64,000 nucleotides of DNA from Rubricoccus sp963708165. Lineage in GTDB: Bacteria > Bacteroidota > Rhodothermia > Rhodothermales > Rubricoccaceae. The notes below the pieces were generated by a model, which was not told the DNA's origin, did not search any database, and saw only the letters and a program-made list of their open reading frames with translations. Positions 1 to 8,661 of the stretch are shown one piece after another (position 1 is the stretch's first letter; each line of letters opens with the position of its first letter). The translations under genes were made by a program, and so were the position numbers. The stretch spans positions 3,796,469 to 3,860,468 of the forward strand of contig OY970187.1 of NCBI GenBank assembly GCA_963708165.1, given 5' to 3'.

Positions 1-1283
1 CGAACAGTGTGCTCTCGCGCGTCCAGCCGTGTTCTTCCAGTTGCGCCAGAAGCCCGAGGTAGAGGCGCGTGACGCCGGGGTCATCGAAGCGCGCGGCCAT
101 CGTCGGGTAGACGGGCATGGCCTCTGGCGAGACGGAAAAGGCGCCGCGGTTGCGCTGCACCTGCTTGCGGATGTCGCGCAGGGCGTCCTCGGCGCCGCGC
201 TTCTCGAACTTGTTGAGCGCGACGAGATCCGCCGAGTCCAGCATCCCGATCTTTTCGAGCTGCGTCGGCGCGCCGAAGTCGCTCGTCATGACGTACAGGC
301 TCACGTCGACCAGATCCGTCACCTCGGTATCGCTCTGGCCGATGCCCGCGGTCTCGATGATGACGAGATCGTAGCCCGCCGCGCGGCACACGCTCACGGC
401 CTCGCGCAAGGCTGCGCTCGTCGCCTTGTGCGCCTGACGCGTTGCGAAGGAGCGCATGTAGACGCGGTCGGCGTGCTCGCCGTAGAGCGAGTTCATGCGG
501 ATGCGGTCGCCCAGGAGCGCCCCGCCCGTCCGCTTGCGCGTCGGGTCCACGCTCAGGACGGCCAGCCTCAGGTCGGAGAAGTCGCTCAAGAAGCGCCGGA
601 CCAGTTCATCCGTCAGCGTCGACTTCCCCGCGCCGCCCGTTCCGGTGATGCCCACGACTGGCGCCGTGGGGGAAGAGGCAAGGGGGATGCGGGAAGAGGG
701 GATCGGAAGGGCGCCATCGCCAGAGGCCATGCTTTGCGCCTCGACCGCCGACAGCGCTCGCGCGACGGTCTGCACGCCCGCGCCAGAGGCCACCGCCACC
801 TCTGTCTTCGCCTCTGGCGCCAGAGGCGGAATCGTGCATTTCCCCCTCCCCCTTCCCCCGTCGCCCTTCCCGATCGGCCACGCCGATCATGTGCTCGATC
901 ATGCCTTCCAGGCCCATGCGCATGCCGTCCTCTGGCGCGTAGATCTTGGCCACGCCGTGCGCCTCCAGTTCGCGGATCTCGTCGGGCACGATGGTGCCGC
1001 CGCCGCCGCCGAAGACCTGAATGTGGCTCGCGCCGCGCTCCTTGAGCAGGTCCACCATGTATGAGAAGTACTCGACGTGGCCGCCCTGATAGGACGAGAT
1101 CGCGATGCCTTGCGCATCTTCCTGAATGGCGGTGTCCACGATGTCCACGACCGACCGGTCGTGCCCCAGGTGGATCACCTCGGCACCCTTGGCCTGCAGA
1201 ATGCGCCGCATGATGTTGATGGCAGCATCGTGCCCGTCGAACAGGGCGGCGGCGGTGACGAAGCGGACGGGGGAATCAGACAT
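1..1283 (-). CDS. icmF: Fused B12-dependent acyl-CoA mutase (isobutyryl/methylmalonyl-CoA mutase type), 5' part, frameshifted
   Basis: The gene reads leftward from an ATG at 1283 and leaves the window, so only the N-terminal two domains are seen. Residues 1 to about 140 form a cobalamin-binding domain (LFDGHDAAINIM, SSYQGGH, GGGGGTI). After a linker built partly of the dispersed 9-mer comes a MeaI-type P-loop GTPase (GITGTGGAGKST, DPTRKRTGGALLGDRIRMN, a NKFEKRG guanine-specificity site). The order B12 domain, GTPase, mutase barrel is that of IcmF, which interconverts isobutyryl- and n-butyryl-CoA and carries its own chaperone; the substrate domain lies outside, so substrate is unproven. The B12 and GTPase parts lie in different frames; the shift falls in a G-rich tract near 845-885 and is probably a one-base sequence error. 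Confidence 0.85.
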
Positions 1284-1496
1284 GGAAAGATGTGGAAGCG
1301 CTTTGCAAGCTAGAACGCCTGGGGTGGGGCCGCGGTCCTGCGCTCCTGGAGTCGCGCGGATTCCACGCGCCAGAGGCTCCAGAGAGAGTGGCCGGAACGG
1401 GCCACTGGTGGTCATGCGCCCAGCCATTTTACCTCCCAGGGCCCATTGGCAGCAGGGGCTTCCCGGGTAGTCTGCCCGTCCACTTTCCCCGGACCG

Positions 1497-4166
1497 ATGA
1501 CCCGACGCCTTCTTCTCGCGCCCCTGGCGCTCTTGCTTACCCTCGCTTCGCCAGAGGCGATTGCGCAGCGCGCCACGCTCGCGCCGCCCGCCTCTGGCGG
1601 CAACGCCGGATGGTCGGTCTCGCTCGACGGCGACCGCGCCGTGGTCGGCGCGCGCACAGCCTCTAGCGGCGGCACCGATACCGGGGTGGCGTACGTGTAC
1701 GAACTCTCCGGCGGCGTATGGGGCCTCACGGCGACGCTCGAGCCCACAGCCGGAGGCAGCGGCGACCGGTTCGGCACCGATGTTTCACTCGACGGCGACC
1801 GCGTGGTCATTGGTGCCGTCACAAGCGACGCCAACGGGGTGGACTCCGGCGCAGCCTACGTCTTCGACCTCGTTGGAGGCGCGTGGAGCCAAACGCAGCG
1901 GCTCGTCGCCAGCGGCGTCTCTCCAGGCGACCTGTTCGGCTTCTCAGTCTCGCTCAGCGGCGACCGCGCGCTCGTCGGCGCGACTGGCACCGACGGCACA
2001 GGGGCGGACTCCGGCTCGGCGTACGTGTTCGAGCTCGCAGGTGGAGCCTGGGTGCAGACCGCTCAGCTCACCGCGACCGATGCCGCCTCTGGCGACAGCT
2101 TTGGCCGCTCCGTCTCGCTAGACGGTGACCGCGCACTTGTCGGCGCGCTCGACACCGACGGCAACGGCTCAAGCTCCGGCTCCGCCTACATCTTCGACCT
2201 CGCGAGCGGCGTCTGGAACCAGACCGCCGAACTCACCGCGGGCGACGCCGCCTCCGCGGACCTCTTCGGGATCGCGGTCGACCTCGACGGCGACCGCGCG
2301 CTCGTGGGCGCCTCGCGCAACGACGACGGCGGAAACGACGCGGGCTCGGCGTACATCTTCGACCTAAACGGCACGTGGGGCCAAACGGCCAAGCTGCTCG
2401 CCAGCGACCGCGCCAGCAACGACCAGTTCGGCCGCCAAGTGGCGCTCGACGGCGACCGCGCGCTCGTCGGAGGGTTTCTCAACGACATCCGCGGCACGGA
2501 CACCGGATCGGCGTACGCCTTCGCGCTCAGAGGCACGGCCTGGGTGCAAACCGCAATCCTCACGGCGAACGACGCGGCCTCTGGCGACCAACTCGGCCAG
2601 TCCGTCGCGCTCGACGGCGAGCGCGCACTCGTCGGCGCCGCGCTCGCCAGCGGCGGCACGGGCAACGCCTACGTCTTCGAGCTCACGCGCTCGGCGGTGC
2701 TGAACGGCGCGCAAGCGTACCGAATGCTCGCGCAGCCCACCGGAGAGACCTACGACGCGCTCCTGGGCTCGCTCTGGACCCAAGGATTCGCAGGCTCCGA
2801 CGCGCCAGGAGCGGGGTGCTCGGCGTTCGGCTACGACGAGACCGCGTCCAGCTTTGCCGGAGGGTACACCTGCCTGACCGACCAAAACGCCACCTGGGAC
2901 CGCGGACGCGGCGCGTACGTCTTCGTTTACGAGGATGACGACAGAAGCACATCGGCTATAGACGGCGGCTTTCCCAAGACGCTCCGCGTCGACTCGCCCG
3001 GCTTCGCGAACGAGGGCGCGCCGTTTAGCGCCTTCCCGCTGAGCTACACCGACAACCCCAACGTGCCCAGCGTACAGGAAGGGTGGAACCTCCTAGGCAA
3101 CCCCCTCACGGCAGGCATGGACTGGAACGCGACGCTCCGCAGCAACGGCATCACCCCATCCATCTACGTCTACGACCCCAACTACCTCGGGGGCGATTAC
3201 CGGATGTGGACGGCCAACACCGGCGGCGACCTGCCAGGCGGCATCGTGCCTGCGTTTCAGGCCTTTTTCGCTCAGGCTGTCGCGCCCAACCCTGTGATGA
3301 CCGTGCCCGTCGGCGCCGTCGTCTACCCAGGCCCTGGCGCCTACGGCAAGGCCTCTGGCGAGACAGCGAGCCCGCTTCGCCTGGAGCTTTCGCACAACGG
3401 CGAGCCCGTCTCGGTCGCGTTCGTGGCAGCCGCACCCAGCGCTGCCATCGGCCCCGACGCGCTCGACGCGGTGCGGCTCACGCCCGGCGCGTGGCCCCGC
3501 ACCGTGCTCAGCACGCGCGCCGTCGGCGGCGAGCACGCGCTCTCGATGAACGCGCTCGCGCCAGAGGCCTCGGGTGAGATCGAAGTGCCGCTGGAGATCG
3601 CGACCGAGGGGCACGCCGAAGGCGATCTCGCGCTCGCGCTTTCGTGGAGCGGAGCGCTTCCGATCGGTTGGGCGGCAACGCTCGTGGACCGCCAGATGGG
3701 CACCTCGACGCCTCTGGCGGAAGGCGGCTCCTACGAGTTCGCGATGGGCACTCACGCCGCCAAAGACCGTTCCGCCGGCCTCGGCGTGGACACAGGCCTC
3801 GCGCCTCTGGCGCCTAAGACTGGAGTCGTGGCGAGTTCTGGCAACCGGTTCGTGCTGCGCATCACGCCTGCGCATGCGACCAACACGCACTCGCCAGAAG
3901 CCGCCAGTCTTTCGCTGGGGGCGCCCGCTCCCAACCCCGCGCGCGGCCTCGTCTCGCTGGAGTACAACCTCGCTGACGCGGGCGAGGCCACTCTAGGCGT
4001 GTACGACGCGCTCGGACGCGAGGTCGCTGTGCTGGCGCGAGGAAAGCACGAAGCAGGCCGTCACACAGCGCACTTCGATACCGCCGCGCTCGCGCCCGGC
4101 GTCTACGTCGCGCAGCTCAGAGGCGGTAGCGCCGCAGTCACCCAGCGCTTCACGGTCGTCCGTTAG
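1497..4166 (+). CDS. Secreted FG-GAP repeat protein with type IX secretion sorting domain
   Basis: 889 residues. The ATG at 1497 is preferred over upstream starts because it places a clean signal peptide (MTRRLLLAPLALLLTLASP) at the N-terminus. Residues about 30-390 hold seven repeats of the pattern FGxSVSLDGDRALVGA...GSAYVFDL, an FG-GAP/beta-propeller repeat. A middle region without clear family follows. The last 80 residues (LGAPAPNPARG, YDALGREVAVLARG, ending in TQRFTVVR) match the type IX (Por) C-terminal sorting domain found in Bacteroidota cargo proteins. It should be exported through the inner membrane by Sec and across the outer membrane by the type IX system. Role unknown; adhesion or surface binding is a guess. 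Confidence 0.85.
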   Translation: MTRRLLLAPLALLLTLASPEAIAQRATLAPPASGGNAGWSVSLDGDRAVVGARTASSGGTDTGVAYVYELSGGVWGLTATLEPTAGGSGDRFGTDVSLDGDRVVIGAVTSDANGVDSGAAYVFDLVGGAWSQTQRLVASGVSPGDLFGFSVSLSGDRALVGATGTDGTGADSGSAYVFELAGGAWVQTAQLTATDAASGDSFGRSVSLDGDRALVGALDTDGNGSSSGSAYIFDLASGVWNQTAELTAGDAASADLFGIAVDLDGDRALVGASRNDDGGNDAGSAYIFDLNGTWGQTAKLLASDRASNDQFGRQVALDGDRALVGGFLNDIRGTDTGSAYAFALRGTAWVQTAILTANDAASGDQLGQSVALDGERALVGAALASGGTGNAYVFELTRSAVLNGAQAYRMLAQPTGETYDALLGSLWTQGFAGSDAPGAGCSAFGYDETASSFAGGYTCLTDQNATWDRGRGAYVFVYEDDDRSTSAIDGGFPKTLRVDSPGFANEGAPFSAFPLSYTDNPNVPSVQEGWNLLGNPLTAGMDWNATLRSNGITPSIYVYDPNYLGGDYRMWTANTGGDLPGGIVPAFQAFFAQAVAPNPVMTVPVGAVVYPGPGAYGKASGETASPLRLELSHNGEPVSVAFVAAAPSAAIGPDALDAVRLTPGAWPRTVLSTRAVGGEHALSMNALAPEASGEIEVPLEIATEGHAEGDLALALSWSGALPIGWAATLVDRQMGTSTPLAEGGSYEFAMGTHAAKDRSAGLGVDTGLAPLAPKTGVVASSGNRFVLRITPAHATNTHSPEAASLSLGAPAPNPARGLVSLEYNLADAGEATLGVYDALGREVAVLARGKHEAGRHTAHFDTAALAPGVYVAQLRGGSAAVTQRFTVVR

Positions 4167-4171
4167 GCACT

Positions 4172-4238
4172 CCTCTGGCGCGCGACCTCGCGCCAGAGGC
4201 TCTTGTGCGCGGCCCGGCTCATGCGAGCCGGGCCGCGC
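4172..4238. terminator. Bidirectional terminator between convergent genes
   Basis: Two inverted repeats lie between the convergent genes ending at 4166 and 4244. At 4172-4199 the arms CCTCTGGCGCG and CGCGCCAGAGG face each other around a six-base loop. At 4207-4238 a perfect 14-base-pair stem (GCGCGGCCCGGCTC with its complement) encloses a four-base loop. The stronger second hairpin is the likely terminator. Confidence 0.7.
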
Positions 4239-4243
4239 GTGGT

Positions 4244-4876
4244 TTAGCTCTCGGCCAGAGCCACCGTCACCCACACGTCACCGCGGCGCTCGTAGCGCAG
4301 GCGCCAGAGGCGACCTGTGCCATCGCGCGCGGTCAGCCTCTGGCGCGACACGTCGAGGCCTGAGAGCATGACCGAGCGCATTCCGGCACGGAGCCCGGTC
4401 TGCGTGCCTTTGAGTACGGCTTCTTTGAGCGACCAGAGCAGCGTTTGCGCCTCGTCGGTGGCGCCGCCGAGGGCATCCAACACGTCGTGCTCCTCTGGCG
4501 CGAGCATCCGGCGCCAGAGGCCAGCGTGGCGTGGGAGGATGCGTTCGAGATCGAAACCTACGTGCACTGATGCAATAACGGCGCCACCTACGGGCTCTCC
4601 CCGCCCCGCGTGCCCGATGCTCACAAACAGCGGCGCGGCCTCTGGCGCCAGAGCGACGACGGGTGCGCCGCCTTCGGCCACCGCCAGAGGCGCAACCTCT
4701 GGCGCCACACCCAACGCTCGGCCGATCAGCGTGCGCGCGGCCGTCCGGCCCAGCACGAACCCGATGCGCCGGTCAGGATGCGAAAACGTCGCGAGGCGCG
4801 CGTGCTCCTCTGGCGAAAGCACGGTTTCATCCGCGCCAGAGGCGTCGAGCAGGAGCAGCGAAATGGCAGAATCCAT
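4244..4876 (-). CDS. 4'-phosphopantetheinyl transferase (Sfp type)
   Basis: 210 residues, normal for the Sfp/Gsp family. It transfers the phosphopantetheine arm from coenzyme A to a conserved serine on acyl or peptidyl carrier proteins. The magnesium-binding Asp-x-Glu is seen in GFDLERILPRHAG and the family signature in WSLKEAVLKGTQTG. The region RIGFVLGRTAARTLIGRAL corresponds to the N-terminal pseudo-dimer half. It is a stand-alone gene with no biosynthetic cluster nearby, so it probably serves the fatty-acid carrier protein or a carrier encoded elsewhere. Confidence 0.88.
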   Translation of the reverse strand: MDSAISLLLLDASGADETVLSPEEHARLATFSHPDRRIGFVLGRTAARTLIGRALGVAPEVAPLAVAEGGAPVVALAPEAAPLFVSIGHAGRGEPVGGAVIASVHVGFDLERILPRHAGLWRRMLAPEEHDVLDALGGATDEAQTLLWSLKEAVLKGTQTGLRAGMRSVMLSGLDVSRQRLTARDGTGRLWRLRYERRGDVWVTVALAES

Positions 4877-5024
4877 GCCCGATGGTAGCGATGGTTACCA
4901 CTGTTAAGCCGGGGCCGAACCTGAGCGGTCAGGCGGCGTCACAGCCGCCACCTCCTTCCCACCCGCCGAGGCCTGTGATGACAGGACGGCGACGCCAGAG
5001 GCCACTGGGCTCTTTCCCTACCTT

Positions 5025-6737
5025 ATGGACATGCCTTCCCGCTCCAACCCCAACTCCGTGACCGGATATCTCTCTGAGATCGTTCGCCCCGCTGCCCAGG
5101 ACGCTGCCGACCGCGCCCGCCTTCGCTGGGACGGCACCACTGGCAAATGGAGCGAGAAGTGGGACGAAGCCAAAGGTGGCGTCCGCGCGACCATCGATGA
5201 GGCATCGCTCGGTCTCGGCCGCTACCTCGACGAGTACCGCGGCCGCCTGCGCAACCTGTTCGACTCGCGCCTGGACCTAGACACCCTCGCGCTGCAGCGC
5301 GGCCTGCCGCCGTTTGCGATGCGCGAGATCCGAGGCTCGCGCGCCCTCGCCGACCTCAACGCTCTCGCCGACGATCCTCTGGCGGCCTACATCCCCGCCG
5401 AGTACGGCGGGCGCGGCGCGCACATCAAAGAGGGGCTGGCCGTGCTAGAGGCCACAGGCTACGAGTCGCTGCCGCTCTGCCTCATGGTGGGCATCAACGG
5501 CGGCCTGTTCCTGCAACCCGTCGCGAAGTACGCCGACGAGGGCTTCAAGAAAGAAGTCTTCCGGCGTTTTTTGGACGGCAAGAGCATGGGCGGGCTCATG
5601 ATCACCGAGCCCGGCTACGGCTCGGACGCGCTCAAGATGAAGACGACCGCCACGACCAACGCCTCTGGCGGCATCGACATCCGCGGCACCAAGCACTGGG
5701 CCGGCCTTACCGGCTGGGCAGATTATTGGCTGCTCACCGCTCGCCCGACGGGCAAAAACGGCGAGCCCGGCCGCGACATCGGCTTCTACGTCGCCGACGT
5801 GACGCAGCCCGGACAGCGCATCACCGTCGAGGAGACGTTCGCCAACCTCGGGCTCTACATGATCCCGTACGGTCGCAACAAGCTCGACCTGACCGTGCCC
5901 GCAGTCCAGCAATTGCAGCCGCACACGACGGGCATCAAGATGATGCTCGACGTGCTGCACCGCAGCCGCCTGCAGTTCCCCGGCATGGCGATGGGCTTCC
6001 TCCGCCGCATGCGCGACGAGGCGCAGCTCCACTGCGAGGAACGCTTCGTCGGCGGCAAGCCTCTGGCGGGATACGATCAGGTTCAGGCGCGCCTCGCCAA
6101 GCTCCAGGCCGACGCCACGATCTGCGGCGCGATGTGCCTCTACACATCCGAAAACGCAGGACTGGAAGTCGACTCGTCGGGCATGTCGCTTGCGGCCAAC
6201 TCGTTCAAGACGACCATGTCGGACGCAATGCACGACGCGGCGCAGTCCTACCTCCAGCTCTCGGGCGCCAACGGGTACCGCCAGGACCACCTCGCCGGAC
6301 GCTCGGTGACGGACAGCCGCCCCTTCCAGATTTTCGAGGGCTCCAACGACATTCTCTACGAACAGGTCGCCGACGCTGTGCTCAAGGGGATGCGCAAGTC
6401 CAAGACCGAGCACATCGGCAGCTACCTCGCGGAGCAGGAGCCGCTTACGCAGAAAGCCTCTGGCGCGTTGAGCGGCCTGTTCGACTTCAGCGTAGACCAC
6501 ACCATCTCGCAGCGCAAAACGGTCGACCTGGGGCGCGCGCTCGCCAAGGCGGTCTCCATCGGCACCGTCGTCGAAATGGGCGACCGTGGCTACCCGACCG
6601 AGTTGGTGTCGCAGGCCGTCGACAGCCTCCGCGACCGCATCCAGGGGCACCTCGCGCATTTCCATTCGCCAGAGGCTCCCGGCTTGGTGGCAGGCGCCAC
6701 GTCGTCGCCTTCGTGGCTCGGCTTTGTGCAGTCCTGA
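5025..6737 (+). CDS. Acyl-CoA dehydrogenase
   Basis: 570 residues with a long N-terminal extension before the dehydrogenase core. The FAD/substrate site shows as MITEPGYGSDALKMKT, and the C-terminal domain ends with FEGSNDILYEQVADAVLKG, whose Glu corresponds to the catalytic base of the YEGTSQIQ motif in medium-chain enzymes. It catalyses alpha,beta-desaturation of an acyl-CoA with electron-transfer flavoprotein as acceptor. ATG at 5031 is an equally possible start. The chain-length range cannot be read from the sequence. The gene stands alone and is followed by a strong hairpin terminator. Confidence 0.88.
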   Translation: MDMPSRSNPNSVTGYLSEIVRPAAQDAADRARLRWDGTTGKWSEKWDEAKGGVRATIDEASLGLGRYLDEYRGRLRNLFDSRLDLDTLALQRGLPPFAMREIRGSRALADLNALADDPLAAYIPAEYGGRGAHIKEGLAVLEATGYESLPLCLMVGINGGLFLQPVAKYADEGFKKEVFRRFLDGKSMGGLMITEPGYGSDALKMKTTATTNASGGIDIRGTKHWAGLTGWADYWLLTARPTGKNGEPGRDIGFYVADVTQPGQRITVEETFANLGLYMIPYGRNKLDLTVPAVQQLQPHTTGIKMMLDVLHRSRLQFPGMAMGFLRRMRDEAQLHCEERFVGGKPLAGYDQVQARLAKLQADATICGAMCLYTSENAGLEVDSSGMSLAANSFKTTMSDAMHDAAQSYLQLSGANGYRQDHLAGRSVTDSRPFQIFEGSNDILYEQVADAVLKGMRKSKTEHIGSYLAEQEPLTQKASGALSGLFDFSVDHTISQRKTVDLGRALAKAVSIGTVVEMGDRGYPTELVSQAVDSLRDRIQGHLAHFHSPEAPGLVAGATSSPSWLGFVQS

Positions 6738-6765
6738 ACCGAGACACTCAGGCGACTCTCAGATC

Positions 6766-6803
6766 CGCTCCCGCCAGAGGCCTCTGGCGGGAGCGTTTGT
6801 TTG
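6766..6803 (+). terminator. Rho-independent-type terminator built from the dispersed motif
   Basis: A perfect 30-base palindrome (arms CGCTCCCGCCAGAGG and CCTCTGGCGGGAGCG, centre at 6780/6781) sits 28 bases after the acyl-CoA dehydrogenase stop and is followed by TTTGTTTG. Both arms contain the 9-mer CCTCTGGCG in reverse-ordered inverted arrangement. Confidence 0.75.
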
Positions 6804-6855
6804 AGAAACACGTGGCCCAGGCTAGCCGCAGCGCCAGAGGCGGTAGGTTTGGGCC

Positions 6856-7779
6856 ATGATCACACTGGACCGCGACGCTCCTCTTTCTGTCGGTGAGCAG
6901 CTTATCGAGCAGCTCCGCTTTCGGGTCGCGGCCGGTCAGTACAAGCCTGGGGACCGCCTGCCCTCTACGCGCGCGCTAGGCGAGCAAGTCGGCGTGTCGT
7001 TTCACACGGTGCGAAAGGCGTATCAACGCCTGGCAGACGAGAACCTGCTGGAGGTGCGGCGTGGCGGCGGCTACTTCGTCTCGCAGCCTGTCCCTCTCTC
7101 CACCGCCGAACGGATGGAGCGCGGCTCGGCAGCGGTGCAGGAAACGCTGCAAAAGCTCGTCGCCCTGGGCCTGGACGAGGAAGAAATGGACTACGTCGTG
7201 CAGGAGCAGTTGGCCTATTTCGAGCGGCCGGGCACGCGCCGCACGCTTCTGTTCGCTGGGCCCTACCGCGAGCTCGCGGAGGCGGGTGCCGAACAAACAG
7301 GTGCAGCACTGCAAGAGCGCGTCGAAGCCGTACTCATCGCCGACCTACGCCGCCACGAAGGCGCCGACGCCGTGATCGCGCCTCTGGCGCAGATGCAGAC
7401 GGTCAAGCGCGCCGCGCCCAAAGCCGAGGTGGTGGGCGTGGACGTGCGCTTTCCGTACGACACGCTGGAACGCGTCGCGCAGCGGGGCAAGTCCGAGACG
7501 GTAGCGCTCGTCACGCGCAGCCGGGATGGCGCCGCGCCCATCGAAGTCGCCCTGCGCGACCTCTCCGGTTACGCCGGAAGCTTTATCGCGATCACGACCG
7601 ACGAGGAGCGCCGGCGAATCGAGCAGGTCGTCAAGCAAGCCGACCTGGTTCTCTACACGCCGGGAGCCCGGCGGCGCGTGCGTGCCCTCGCGCAGACCAA
7701 CGACATCCCGCACGCCGAAGTGGCGCCCGTCGTAACGCAAGAGTCGCTGGAGCGCGTGCGCCAGTCCGTCGGGCGGTAG
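6856..7779 (+). CDS. GntR-family transcriptional regulator (YtrA-like)
   Basis: 307 residues. Residues about 5-75 form a GntR winged helix (LPSTRALGEQVGVSFHTVRK, then LLEVRRGGGYFV). The remaining 230 residues show no FadR/HutC ligand-binding signature that I recognise, but they contain repeated alpha/beta segments (EVVGVDVRFPYDTLER, ETVALVTRSRDGA, FIAITTDEE, DLVLYTPGARRRVRALAQT) resembling a periplasmic-binding-like or response domain. It is flanked by unrelated genes, so its target is unknown; autoregulation is only a possibility. Confidence 0.8.
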   Translation: MITLDRDAPLSVGEQLIEQLRFRVAAGQYKPGDRLPSTRALGEQVGVSFHTVRKAYQRLADENLLEVRRGGGYFVSQPVPLSTAERMERGSAAVQETLQKLVALGLDEEEMDYVVQEQLAYFERPGTRRTLLFAGPYRELAEAGAEQTGAALQERVEAVLIADLRRHEGADAVIAPLAQMQTVKRAAPKAEVVGVDVRFPYDTLERVAQRGKSETVALVTRSRDGAAPIEVALRDLSGYAGSFIAITTDEERRRIEQVVKQADLVLYTPGARRRVRALAQTNDIPHAEVAPVVTQESLERVRQSVGR

Positions 7780-7817
7780 CCTCTGGCGCCAGAGGCGCTA
7801 CAGCGGCAGCAATCTCA

Positions 7818-8345
7818 TCACTCCCCCTCGCCAGAGGCCTCTGGCGTCCCTGCCTCTGGCGTCCCTGCCTCTGACGCCGTCGAGATCAGCACGCCCTGCA
7901 TAAACTGGAAGTGGCCGGGGTAGGTGCAGATAAACGGGTAGCGCCCTGCCGGTGGCATCGTGAAGATGACCGCCTGGCGCTCGCCGGGTCCCGCCAGAGG
8001 CGTGTGAGCCAGGATGGCGGGATCGTCCGGGATGTTGCTCTCGACGCCCGCCGCAGCCTTGCCCACCCGGTCAATGGCGCCGGCGCTCTTGAGCACGACC
8101 ACGTTGTGGATCATCGCGCGGCTCGTCGTCATCGAGTTGTCCATCACGAGCCGCACGCGCGCGCCAGCGGGCGCGCTAATCTCCGCGAGCGCGTACGCCA
8201 TCGCGTTTTTCTCCGCGGGCACGACGATTTCCAGGTCGACCGTCTCGGCGAAGAGCGCGGCCTGATCGGCGCTGGGTTCCACAGGACCTCCTCCGCCACA
8301 GGCGGCGAAGCTGAAGGCCAGAGTCAGGAAGAGGAGCGCGCGCAT
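7818..8345 (-). CDS. Azurin/auracyanin-like type 1 copper lipoprotein
   Basis: 175 residues. The start at 8345 gives a lipoprotein signal ending in FSFAACGGGG. The cupredoxin domain carries the full azurin ligand set: His in AMIHNVVVL and the C-terminal loop C-TYPG-H-FQF-M, with the exact azurin spacing Cys-x4-His-x3-Met. It should be a blue copper electron carrier anchored to a membrane in the periplasm. The C-terminus ends in a low-complexity tail (AGTPEAGTPEASGEGE) written by tandem copies of the dispersed 9-mer, which suggests expansion after the functional domain was complete. Partners are not encoded next to it. Confidence 0.88.
   Translation of the reverse strand: MRALLFLTLAFSFAACGGGGPVEPSADQAALFAETVDLEIVVPAEKNAMAYALAEISAPAGARVRLVMDNSMTTSRAMIHNVVVLKSAGAIDRVGKAAAGVESNIPDDPAILAHTPLAGPGERQAVIFTMPPAGRYPFICTYPGHFQFMQGVLISTASEAGTPEAGTPEASGEGE
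7836..7878. repeat. In-frame 15-base tandem repeat at the 3' end of the azurin-like gene
   Basis: Two to three copies of the unit CCTCTGGCGTCCCTG, each containing the dispersed 9-mer, encode AGTPE on the minus strand. The last copy is degenerate (CCTCTGACG). Confidence 0.75.
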
Positions 8346-8661
8346 GGGTGTCGAGAGGGTGAGCCGGAAGGTGCCAGCCTCTGGCGCCAGAGGCAAGGCG
8401 CGGCGCTCGAAATCGCGGGGAAAGGGCGCGGCGCCAGAGGCAGTTCGGCAATTTTCCACCTTGTCATCCCGAGCGCAGCCGAGGGATCTACTCGCCGGTT
8501 GCCACGAGCGCTGAATACGCCTCTGGCGCTGAGACATGGCTAGATCCCTCGTCGCGGAGCCTGCCCTGAGCGCAGCCGAACGGGCTCTGTCGGAATGACG
8601 TGAACGCAGCAGTAGCGCGCTGGCGGGCGCCAGAGGCCTCTGGCGAGAAACGCCTCTGGCG
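8346..8661. repeat. Gene-free stretch with a long interspersed repeat and several 9-mer copies
   Basis: No gene is seen. From 8463 to 8600 a composite repeat begins GTCATCCCGAGCGCAGCCGA and closes with an inverted counterpart ending GGAATGAC. Related copies occur at 23431-23543 and, shortened, at 13197-13232. Inverted pairs of the 9-mer flank it at 8380-8395 and 8630-8660. Confidence 0.65.
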
